In this document: piece after piece, positions 1 to 12,500 of the stretch
Layout of the letters: every line of letters begins with the position of its first letter
How positions within the stretch are numbered: position 1 is the first letter of the stretch
NCBI GenBank assembly: GCA_020650975.1
Contig: JAIPMN010003574.1
Location: forward strand, 1 to 28,994
DNA: 28,994 bases
From: Apostichopus californicus
Lineage: Eukaryota > Echinodermata > Holothuroidea > Aspidochirotida > Stichopodidae
Reading direction: 5' to 3'
The notes under the pieces: model-generated
Databases searched by the model: none
The model's input: the letters and a program-made list of their open reading frames with translations, nothing else
Told to the model about the DNA's origin: nothing
Program-made: the position numbers and the translations under genes

Positions 1-56
1 GTGTATTTTGGCCTCTAGGAGACTAACATTCTACATAGAATATCAAATCAAACTTT

Positions 57-534
57 TTATTCATACTCAAGTCTTCTTAAAGGTCTCATACCTGGTCTCA
101 TACCTGGTCTCATACCTGGTCCCATAGCTGGTCTCATACCGGGCCTAATACCGGGTCTCATACCTGGTCTCATACCTGGTCTCATACCTGGCCTAATACC
201 GGGTCTCATACCGGGTCTCATACCGGGTCTCATACCTGGTCTCATACCTGGTCTCATACCTGGCCTCATACCGGGTCTCATACCCGGTCCCACACCCGGT
301 CCCACACCCGGTCTCACACCCGGTCCCACACCCGGTCTCACACCCGGTCTCACACCCGGTCTCATACCTGTTCTCATACCTGGTCTCATACCTGTTCTTA
401 CACCTGGTCTCACACCTGGTCTCATACCTGGTCTAGGGTCATTCTGTCCATCTAATTGAGATAGTTGAGTTGACAGATCTCCAGGTTGACTAAAGGCACT
501 TGTTACATCCATCTCTGGAATCAAATTCTCATCT
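57..534 (-). CDS. REV3L: REV3L exon 13 (from residue 460), running into an in-frame RPGM minisatellite; 3' boundary unresolved
   Basis: The acceptor is TTTATATCACAG|AG and phase 2 matches exon 12. The exon encodes GDENLIPEMDVTSAFSQPGD and then LSTQLSQLDGQNDP before 29 tetrapeptides, mostly RPGM or RPGV, and a tail RPLRRLEYE with a TAA at 57-59. Full-length REV3L needs a polymerase domain, so the true exon should end at a donor before that stop. About eleven array units offer CAG|GTATGA in phase 1. If none is used, the product would stop at about 618 residues without any polymerase. Confidence 0.75.
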
Positions 535-3500
535 CTGTGATATAAAAAAAGAATTATAAAGAAAATAATAAAAACATTCTCGTAAGTTTCAAGAATTTCT
601 TGTTGACAGTTGACGTAATATTTGAATTACATTGCTTTTGGACAGAACTGGATTCAAACCAGTTCTCCTCAACGATAAATGTCACATACGCTACCAACTG
701 AGCTATTCTGACCTATGTAGCAGTGGAATTCTTTTACGGATATATATGTACACAGCGATGGTTCCTGACTGAAGACATCACTCTTAAGATTTAAAGTTTA
801 AGATTTAAACTGAAAAACTGTTCAAAGTACCAAAATATAGGCATTTCACCCAAGAGCTAAAAAACAACAACTACCAAAATATACTCTTCGAAACAATTCA
901 CTCATCGTCAAAATATTTAATACAAATTATAACAAATCTATTAATTTGCAAAAGGTATTTTTAGGTTCGTTTTGTCTGACTTACCCTGATTTGTCCTCAT
1001 CTTCTTCCTCTTTCTCCCAGACTTGAGACATCTCAAAAGTTTCTTGCTTCTCGGCACTTGCAACCTCATCTTTGGTTGAAAAATAAGAGCATAAAGAGAA
1101 GATTTGATCAAATATTTGTTACACCAACTGTTATCAGAGACACTTTTTCTGTGAAAGGTAACAATTCCTCTGATGTTTGAAAATGAGGTAGCTTAGATAG
1201 TAACAATATAATCACACTTAAAGTAACATTTAGATATTACAAGTCCAAGTGGCTATGAATCAATGTTATGAACACATAGTATCTTAAAATATCAATATTT
1301 TCTTTCTGTAACATTTGAGCACTTTATCAGAGTGTCCTTAGGCTAGGAGCTAAGCCATTTGAATCAGATGTTAGTTCTTATATTATTAAGTAATACACTG
1401 GAGCTTACTAGTGTTATAGTCAGGCCATTTATACAGGTTCCACTAGTCTTGCAACATTTTAGCAATACCAAAGCTTCCTAGGCAGGCCTAGAATTTTCAA
1501 ACTTTTAGCCCCATGCTAAAAAATGTCTGAGTGCTTTCAAAACTCTACTGGCTAAAACCAGGTTCTGACTGGCACTTTCCTGTATTACAACACACACCAG
1601 TTACTGTAAAAGGCTATTGAGAGCAGGCCAATAATATATTGTGAATACTTAGCAGTAATACAGGTCTCATGCTAGGTACGGTAATCATGACAGTTCTTTG
1701 ACCCACGCTTCTTAACAGACTTACCATGTGTTTAAGTTCTTAATGTATACCATAATAAATTGCCAGTGCCTTATTTTCTACTGGCAAAAGGCAAAACTCT
1801 ACTGGCATTTAGTCGGTAAATACCCTGAATTTCAAGATCTGCTAGTGTTGTAGTACTTAAGGATCTTTCAACCAAACATGGCTATGTTTTGCTACACTTA
1901 GCAATATACCAGTCTCCTTGTGTATTTTTATATATATATATAGCCCCACCATTTAAAACGATCCTCTTTATTGAAAAGATTACTCCATACACCAGTGCTC
2001 CTACGGTCTGCTTAATCTAGTAACATAGTATACAAATAATGAATGGTTATGAGTGCAATAGTGCAAATATTTCATGAGTTGAAAGATGGAATGTTCCATT
2101 CAACGAGGCGCAGCCGAAATGAATGGAACAAATTACATCTTTCAATTCATGAAATATTTGCACTATTGCAAGAATGGAAACCATTCATTATTTGTTTTAT
2201 ACAACACCTTCAAATTTGGATATAATTGGATGTAAAATGCACTCATGCAACAGATTGTTTTGAACAGACAGGTTTCTCTGCTCTCTTACCATTGAAAAAA
2301 GTGCTATCAAAAAAGTATAACCCATGGTTCTATTTCATAGAGTGCAATAGAGCGGATTTTGCATGCAATCAACGAGCAATTGACCAATCAAATGACCAGA
2401 ATACAATTAGGTGTTGTATAATACATAATATACCATAACTTCTGAGACTCTGTAACATTTTGTAATTCTCTTTAATATAATACCATAACTTTTCCCTCTT
2501 TTATCTGGTCTCTCTTTCTTTACCTTCATCTGAGTTCTCCTCGCCCTGAGTTGCTGGAGGAGTTTGAGTTGAGAGCAAGCTGTCTGGATCAACAACATCA
2601 TCACCCAATTCCATCAGCAGATTAGCAAGATCTTTGTCAACTGCCCCGAAAAAAAAAGAAACCAAATCAAACCTCTAGTTATAGAATGCATCAAGTATTG
2701 TTTTGCTATTTCGCCTACAAGTTTTTACTTTGTTTTACTTTTACCACACCTCTCATTTGAAACAAAGCTGAAATTGACCAAAGTAAGATGCTCTCAGTGG
2801 CTTCCCCAAATGAAACCTATAACTTGTGAGTTTAATATAAATGCATATTTGGCAAGAGCTTTTCTAGTGTAATTTGACCATCTTTTTTTAAGGAAATCTG
2901 GGGACATGATATTGCTCTTGACCTCACCCCCATTGATATCAAGGGACAGTACCCTGGGGTGGCATTTTGATGATCTCTCAGTGTTTTGGTGCTTCTATGT
3001 CTCAAGGGTGATGGTTAGATGTCCAAGTTTGGAATGACTGCTTAAGCTAAAACTCTATAACCAAACATGTGACTGAGGTCTTATTATTCATCACTAAAAT
3101 GCAACAAGGTGCTTTTCATGTCACAATTACAGGCTATGTAACTAATCAATGACCTGGATTCCCTTTATCTGTGAGGCAAGAATAAACTTTACATTTAAAG
3201 TTGTCAACAATCACCACTAAGGTTCAAGCTGTCCGCTATGCAAACAGGAGACATAGACATGTAAACCTGAAATAATTCAGGGTCTTGTTTCAAATCCAGG
3301 GACATATTGGGAGACACTTTTAATCTACGGATGGTTCCTGGAAATTGGTCATTTTAAGAAGACAGACAGACAGACTGACAGAAGATGCAATGCCTTTTCA
3401 TAAGTTCAATTCCCTTTAAAAGTTAATTCAGCTCACAATAAGTTGCTCTTGCACACACTGAAATATGATGGGTAACAGGTAACTCACGTGCTTGGGACAA

Positions 3501-6500
3501 TTCACCGCCACTGCCTTGTGAAAACGACGAAGCTAGCTCTTCGTCTATCACAGGATCTACTTCTTCATTCAAACTCTGTGAGGCTGTGAAAAGATATAAA
3601 ACAAAGGGTTACAGAATTAACCTGACCTGGATGGGAAACATCTGAGTTCCAGAAAATATTACTACATGCAGGAAAACAGATGTGAAAACTTCTGAACACT
3701 AGGATTGAGAAGGAAGGGGATGTTGGGCTGTGACCCAACAAGTGGGTCGATATGGGCATCCAACAAGGCAACAACACTTGTAGCATAGGTAGGTTAGAGT
3801 GTATAAATGGTGGGGAGACAGGTGAAGAGAGGAGTGAAATAAATATCCAACCTTTCAACTTAACCTGACTTGGATACAAAAGTTGCAAAGTATAGTATCT
3901 TAGTATTGAATAAGATCCATAGTTTTTCTTTTTAACGATCTCTATGAGTAATAGACATCAACTTTAGCACTAATACATCTTTATCTTTTGGTTATCTCTG
4001 CTTGAAGTAAAGAACAGAGTTATTTTCATCATCAGTATTAAGGAAAGTAATCACCTTTAATAATTACATCAGCCTTCTCCCTAGAATTTGCTAATGATAC
4101 TTGTTTTTGTTCACCTCAATTTTAGTGACAAGCTACACATTTGATTCAATTACAATTGATAAAGTCTGTTTTATTAATCAAATTGCAAAATCTGTTTTAT
4201 TCATCTGCTTTACCTGGCTGTTGGGACAGATGATCCACAAACTGGTTTGAGGACTGCTGAGAGGCAGGAACTAATGAAGACTCTTCTTCATCTTGACTGG
4301 GTTTCTTCCTCTCTTCAGGTGTGGGTAGATGCTCTTTTCTAAAAAAAAATGGGGAAAAAAAATGTCAAATAAAAATTTAATAAAAAAATAAAATAAACAA
4401 GTTTACAGATAAACACTCTAGTAGAGGGGACAAGAAGACATAACAAGACAGACAGGAGAGAGGTGGGCCGGCAGGCAGAGAGATAATCTAATTAAATGGT
4501 AGAAATGGAAGAATACCAAGGCTAAATGTTAAATTTGAAAAGATATTGCACCAAAAATGGCATCAGAGATACTATCTATATTTCAATGCTTGGACATCAG
4601 CTCACTTGTTCAGCAGAACTACAAAGAAATAAACCTTATTCAACTTACAGATCCTTAAGTTCATCTTCAACGACCTCCCGTAGTCGTTCAAGCCAATCAA
4701 ATTCCGATTCTTGAGGAGAAACTTCCCCTCTCTCTGGAAATGAAAAAAAAATCGAAAAAAATCAGCAAAATTAGTATTTTTAAACCTACAAGACATTTTA
4801 TAAAGTTTCTTTTTTCTTTTTATCTTCTGAAAAAGCATACCAAAACAAAGATAAGGCTGCATTTGAACTGTATTTCAAATTATATTTAAGCAATACTGAG
4901 ATCAATCCATACATACTCAAACACATTAAATGAATACTCTGCCCCCTCTCATCCCCCACAAACTGAGAATCCTGGGCATATTTTATTGTTGTCACACATG
5001 TGCTGTTTCACGTCTAACTGCTTTCAAACTCAGTGCTCGTTTTAAGACCAAACTCATACAGGAATATTCATTTGATGTCCCATGCCTCCTTCTCACACCT
5101 ACCCCCCTCCCCCTCCCACCCCAGCCCTCTCCTTCTCTGTATTCCCTGACATCCCCTCTATCTTTTTTTTCTCTCCTTTTTTGTTACTTTTATTTTTTTC
5201 TTTACTTATTTTTCTTTATTTTTTTTCTTTAATTTTTTATTTTTTCCATTTCATTTTTTCTTCTCCTTCTAAAAAGCAATGAAGCATTTGTTCAAACGAG
5301 CAAATTGTAACTGATCACAGTTTGGGAGTCTTCGCCTAAACTCTCGTTCTTCCTATTGGATGGAGACCGATCTACAGAGCTTGATTTTTTTCTTACCAGG
5401 TGAAGATGGAGGCATTAGTTCAGATAACTGATTCAGTTGCTCTCTCCTCTGTCTCTCGTCCTCCCAGATGGCAACCAAACCAGGGTTGGTATCCACATTG
5501 TCTATAAAAGTGAAGGAAAGTTGGGGTAGACAACACATCAACTGATACTGTCAATAACAGCAACGCCTGTATATGACACTGTAAAAGGTAACTTGGAAGA
5601 CATTATATGATGATATCGTCAACATGTCTTCATAGAGGTAACAGTTGTGTCATACAGCAAGATATGACCCATAATATTCAATCCGGAGGTTATGGATATG
5701 TCATTACTGTAGGTACAAGGTTTCCAAAAGAATAAAATCTGTAGGTAATGAAGTGTCATTAGGTACTGAGGCTACCAAAAAATTGTTTGGCACAAACTTA
5801 TATAGATATGACTTTTCAACAGTTTTTTGATATTTCGTAAAACCTTGCTTTGATTTCCGCAGATAAACCTTATGCTATTTGACTTGCTGCAAAGTGGAAT
5901 GAGGAGATGTGAAGGAGGCATCAGAGGGGAACAGGAAGTGTTTCTCAGAACAACTTGTTGACTTGTGCACTATTCACAACAAGTAAAACAAAAGCAACTG
6001 ATGGATTGAAATGAAGGATGTCATTCAAAGTATCACCATTTTCCAGGATTTGGAGATTTTTTATTGGGCAAGATCTGTAGGTACCAGCATTGAACACTTC
6101 AATGATGAAGTTTATTGTTATCTCAATGACAATCAGTGAGCGTGTGCACGTGCATCCTGGTGCAATACTAGTGACCTGACGTGATACTGAGACACCTGAC
6201 AATATCACAATGAAGTTTGAACTTGAAGCTGAGGTCACCCTACTGTTAAATCAATATTCTGACTAAAAACAAACATTCACATGATGCAAGGTTGTACTGT
6301 ATTGTTTCACAACTTTATTGGACTTTCACAACCTTTAGCAAAGGAGCTCATGTAAAGCAGCAAGACATCTATGGACATCTGACAGTCCCTGAAGTAAAGA
6401 CAGTACTACAATACTTAAAAAGGTAAGACAGACTTAAGTTGTAAAAGGCATTAACTTTTATGTTAATGAGCGGGCAGTAACTTCAGTTTCAAAACAGGTT

Positions 6501-9500
6501 TTCATAGATTATACAACCTTACAAAATCAGCCAAAAACTTTTGATAAGGCGGTAAAACCAAAGCTAGAAATACTCACAAAGAAATGTACCAATTATATAT
6601 TAATTATCATTTGAAATATCTGGCATATTCCAAAACTTCACAAAAACGTATCAAAAATTAACCAGTTAAATACTGTGCATCAAAATGTATCTAATCCTTT
6701 TATTAACAGATATGAAATCTCTAATATATCAAAATGGAATCTTTAGATCGATGTCACTAGTATTTTAAGGGTGTGAAGAGTCGCGCAAAAAGAAACGTCT
6801 AATGCCGGTAATCTGACCTAGTTTCGAATAAGGTGTAACAGAAGTGTTAGACACCACCATCGATCCCAGAAAATACACACACAGCTTGCTACCGTCGGTA
6901 GTTTGACACTAGCGTACAGTCAGTACATACAGCTATGGTCAATATCCACAACACAGTATACAAACGATACAGCGATGGACATCTCAGGTCCATCTAAAGA
7001 TAAGAAGGTATCACGTTTCCTTACTGTCTGCATTTTGTAGCGACAAGCAGAAAACTTCACTTGCAAGCAACGGAAAGTTAACTCTTTCAGAGCGCGGCAC
7101 GCGGTTTGGGGCGAGTCTTCAATGCCTTTAAGCTGCTCACCTTTAAGATCCAGCCTGTTGAGGATATCAGCTGCTACACCATCCACTTCTAATTCACAAG
7201 TACTCTGTCTCTTGACATCATCAGGCAACCACTGAGACCTGAACGTTGAAAGGTTTAAGAGAAATCACATCCAAAACAATATTGTGTGTAGAAATGCACT
7301 ACATACAATATGTGACACAACAGCATGATGAGGGTGCAACATGAAACATTAAATGTACAATACTACCCTCCCTCACCTCACCACACACCCTTTTACTACT
7401 TTCCCTTGCCTCCCCCAACCCCTGCCAAAAATATCCAATGTCCACCACCTCCCCCCAGTGGTCACTGATGGTGAAATATTGGTCATTCCTTAAACAAGAG
7501 CCCAAGGGCACTATGGTTCCTTGCGTGTAAGGAATATTTACAAGGGTGCAGCACTGTCTTAAAATCCCTTACCCCATTCACAACTACTCCCAAAATATCA
7601 ACAACATTTCCTTATTGAGATATCGTGTACACAAGCCAAGCGTCACATACACACACACACACGCCAAGTTGAATGCATAGGTTCCTTGCTTTGCAAAAAG
7701 CAAGGAATTAAAAAAAGGATTTCAAAACCAAGTGATTTAAGAGCATCTTCTGTACCTTCAGATAACCTGTGACTGTACAGTAGGTTAACACTCAATGATG
7801 TATCTAGGTAAACACACTCGCAGACAGGTCTGCTCTGAACTGTACCTGAACTGTTAAAAGTGAATTTATATGGAACTGTACATGAATAACATGAACATTA
7901 CAGGAATGGCACCATGAAAGGTCTGGTATTAAAACCCGGCGATCAATAGGTACTAAACCGGCCGATTTTATGGCTTGCAAAGAGCATGTGTACATATCAT
8001 GGGTGGTTATTAAACTGTTCCCAGATGTTGAAAAGTGTGAGCGTTAATATTGGTGAGGTAAGATACCATGAAGGAACTAAGCAAATCGGATCAGCCTTAG
8101 AGTTAATCACTGCTAACCATCGCCCACTTTTTTTCTTCTTTTTTTATGTCTACAAAGAATATTTGAAAGGGACTAATATGATGGATACAGTGTGCGACTA
8201 AACTTACATCAAGGCATTTAATATTTAAAGTTTGTTAATGCACACAATTTCTTTTAATTTTCTTTAAAAAAAAAGTGAATAACTTTCATGTGCTCTCATC
8301 CAGGGCCTCCATTTGATTATTATTATTATTATTATTATTTTTTTTTGAGTGGGGGGGGGCAAATTATGTAAAATGTATGCTACATTTTGTGACAATGAAC
8401 AAACTTAACAACTTTAAACAAACCATTTCAGTGAGTGTTCTTTTTTTCCTTTCCCTTTTTTTATTGTTGACATACTTTGACAGTTTTAGAAAAATGGGGA
8501 AATAACACAAATTATGTAAAGATTTAGAGCAGTTGTTGATATCTGTAAACAAAATTAAAAATTCTATTTTCATTGGCAAAAAATATGTTAATTTATAAAA
8601 TTTAACTGCTACACAAAATGTAAGTTGACATTAAATTATTCCTTGTTTTATGAACATTGACCATATTGTTAAGTAACTACAAAGAAACATCAATGAAGAC
8701 CAAACAAAATATTTGAACTTGTATCATGAATACATAGATATGATTTATGGCACCAACCACTTAGCTTACACTAATTAAAGGTACCCAACCCTCCTCCCCA
8801 CCTTGTTATTGTTTTTCCTCCCTTCCTGGTCGTTACCCCATACCACTAGAAAAGGGATTTTAATTATACAAAATTAGATATTACAGTTGTATTATCTCTA
8901 TGGTATGCGACCTGCTTTATACCTCAGCAATTTTACAGGAAGTGGCCACTTCCTGTAAAATAGCTATCGTCATAGGTCAACAACCAAACACACTCACTTC
9001 TTGAGGGTGGTATAAAAGGCAGTACATGCTGTAGATGTACTGTAGAAACTGTAGCAATTACGTGACTGTTCTATTGTTGCTATAGCAACTCTATTCAACC
9101 ACCACAATGGACAGACGTCATCGCTGAGGGTATAAAAGGGTATAAAAGTTCTTGCGCTAGTTGGATTCTGCTAGAGTGACAGAGGTACTACCTGCCATAA
9201 CTTCTAATTGGATAACGTACACTAAGTGTAAAAGGTCAGTTCTGCTCTGAGCACGAAGATTTTGCCAGTTATATTTTAATCAAAATAATTCTTTTCTTTT
9301 TTTTGTTCCTACAGAATATCTTAACTTTCAAATGTTGTTTTTAATTTGAGTTAAAACACTGTTATACCACTTATTCTCTCCTTTTATTTTATTTGGGGGG
9401 GGGGGGGAGGGTGCGGGGAGAACCAAGAGTTCCACATTTTGTGGTTAAAGTCTCTTTTTCATTCATAATTTCCTACCTTCCAATTTAAAAATAAATAAAT

Positions 9501-12500
9501 TAAAAATTGTATTAAAAGAGCTATCTTTTCTTATAGAATTTCTTACCTTTCAAATTTTTTAAAGCATTTTTTTTTCACTACAGAATTTACTACCTTCCAA
9601 ATTGTCTATTTTGTAACCTGTTTGACTGTACCCACAGAATTCCAAAATACTAATACCCATTTGTTACCTACCAATTTTTTGCCTTCCAAACTTTGAGTTT
9701 TTAACACATTCTTATGCAACAGAATCTCTTACCTTTGTATGTATATATCTACGAAAACTTTTTTTCCCCTAAATTCTTCCAAATTATATATTTCTCCAAA
9801 TTTAAAGACTTGAACCATATTTAACCCATTTATTGATCAGAACCAAAATATATGAAACCATACCTAAAAATAGTATAGTGTACCCTGGAATGCCTGAGCC
9901 AATCGAATCGAATCGAAATCGGAGCACAAAGGAACGTTCTAGACACTTTGGGTGGTAGAATGAGAAGGAAGGGCACTGACTGGAGGGGTCCAGTATTAGA
10001 GGGCGCACAGTGTTAAAAGGTTACCACTTCATTCTAGGCACGGTAGAACGAGAGTGCTCCGTTGTGGGGAGACAGGTAAGCGAAGAGCGACGTCAATAAA
10101 GTATCACTTACCCTGGAATGTTTGATGGATCCCAATGTTGCGTGCTGACACTGTTACACATAAGGCTCTCTTCGGCTTGACTTTCACCACAATTAGACAG
10201 ATCGGTATTGGAAGGTTTCTCTGTCTGCAGTTTTCGGAATTTCACAGCCGCTAAGTTGATGAGATTCATCCCGTAAAGGTTATAATCGATAAAGAACTGA
10301 AACCGAATGAAGAAGATGTTGCAATCAAAACTCGCTTCAAATTTGGCTAAAATGATTGTTTAGCATTGCCCCCAAAATATGCTAGAAAGTGTAATAAACG
10401 GTCCCCTTTTTCTGAGACTTCATGCATTTTGCGACCCATCTCTGGGCGTTAACATTCAAACCTGGGTTAACTGTCTAATGTCTACGGTACTGTATGTCGA
10501 CCCAGTCACTATAACTTGAATTAACTGGCATGGGTAAGAAATGCCAGAAAAGTACTAATTTTTAAAAAAAACTTTCAGTAATTGTACCTTAAAAAGTTGG
10601 TTGATAGTAGATTTTATACAATCACGTACAGTATTATTCAAAAACAGTGGAAAGATAATCTGTGTTTTAAAGGTCCTCACTCCTCACATATTGCCCCCAA
10701 ATTCCAGAAAATGATGAAAAAGTCAAATAATAATGCTCACATTTCCTCAAATTACGGAGGCATTTCTGCTTGCCTCCTCACAGCATTCCCTACACCAAAT
10801 CACTGTATTCCATTGCAATAATCAAAGAGGAGGGGGTAACCTCTTCAGATCTTCCCTATAGACTACTTGGATCATATCCCATTCATCGCCAGTTGCCTTA
10901 TTATGGACTATACCATTCGAGAATAGGTTAAAAGGTCGGCATAGGTTAGGGATGATTAATAATAATGCCCTAAATTAAAATAAGATTTGGATGAGGAGTG
11001 TCTTTCTCAAAATGATTGGAGAACCACAAAGCAACGACTGTTTTAGATTCTACACAAATACAAGACATCCCTACTCAACAGTGGAACATTCCCACCGCCA
11101 CGAATGGGACATGATCTGACTCCTTCCCCAGGCCACAACATCCGCCTACAGGGAGGGTTGCTAACATGATTGAACGTGAAAATTGCACGGTAACCTAGCA
11201 AAAATTGCTAGAATACCAACTGTACTGTAATATAATGTGGGGCATATTTAAATTCTCTGTGCATTCTTGCATCGATGGGAATTTAAATATATACATTTGA
11301 ATATTCATGACCCAAACCATCAGAAAAAATTTGTACTCATATGTAACTTGGATGTATCCATTAATCTGAGTGATTGATCAATGTTGGTTTACAACCATTT
11401 CACTGCTCATAAATGTCAGTTTAATTTTTGTTGAACAATTTCTAGTACTAGTGAAATGTCACAGAACATGTTTTTGTGGCAGATAATATTTCTGATGGTG
11501 AAATCCATCATTCCATACATGAGTTGTAACAAGTGACCTCATTTCAAGGATGACGAAATTACTTTCCTAGGTAGAGTCAAGTCATCAAAAACACCGTCAC
11601 TGTATCATTCTAATGGGGCTAAAGATGACGAACGTATTTGGGTCAGCTCAGTGCACACTTTCTGAAAGTTAGTGACTCACTGACTCCAGTCAATGATGGA
11701 TTAAAACACCAATATTGTGAACGTATTTGTGTATACCACCCTTTTTGGGTATGGGTGGTACGTGGGTGGCTCACCATGATCCACCCTGCAGGCATGTATG
11801 ATCTGCATGGAATGTTAATGAGGAGGGTGAAAACTTATTCAAATTATTCAAAATTACAATCAGGTTTTACAACCTTTGATTGTTTGTAAGAAAAAGTTTA
11901 CAAAGAAAATGCAAACAGATCTACAGTAAAGTACACTACAGTAGTTACAATATTACCTAAGTACAAAACTCATGAGCAAACAGAACAAACTCATCGTTGG
12001 AATGGTGCTTACTCAGTCTACATGTGTAAATTAGGAGACAGATATGTTAATGAATATAATTAGGGTATTCATACAGTATATATTTCAAACTTTCAAAACC
12101 TTGTTGGAAATAAAATGCTTACAATTCAAGCAATCAAAACTGAAACACCAACTCTTAAGCAGGGTCATTCATAAATTAAAAAGTATCTAACAACATGCAG
12201 TATCCAGCTTTCTTCTCGTAAACACTTTTTATTCAAGAAAATATGATTACATGGCATACTGTACATGGAAATCACAGTAGGAAAATGCCAACATTTACAT
12301 AAAAATTACAAACATAACAGAACTGTTTGACATTTTATTACATTGTTTACTTAGTTTTATCTGCCTGTTGGCAATAAAAAATATTATGTCGTCATAGGGA
12401 TATACCAACAACCAGATTTAGAACAGGACATAAATACTTAAAAGTGTGGTACGATGCAGGCTTCAGTAAGGATAAGAATTTGCTGTCTTTAAGCTTGCAC

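Larger units (their letters stand above)
7239..10111 (-). other. REV3L intron 5
   Basis: This 2,873-bp intron holds a degenerate array of splice-donor-like repeats (9300-9740), a perfect 32-bp palindrome with TATA boxes nearby (8930-9148), a dispersed repeat copy (9945-10085), an (ATT)n tract and another dispersed repeat (7495-7705). These are listed separately. No gene was found between 7710 and 8920. Confidence 0.85.

Noticed and set aside
640..713. Functional tRNA gene
   Set aside because: The D and anticodon stems do not pair and no T-run terminator follows, so it is listed only as tRNA-like.
4930..5282. Phe/Pro-rich frames
   Set aside because: They are translations of the polypyrimidine tract in REV3L intron 7.
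5945..6238. 97-codon minus-strand frame
   Set aside because: It has no recognisable motif, lies in intron 6, does not match splice phases and looks like a chance frame.
7023..7140. Continuation of REV3L exon 6 past its donor
   Set aside because: The frame stays open after the donor GTGAGC, but the sequence loses similarity. Only splicing there joins the conserved block of exon 7 in phase.
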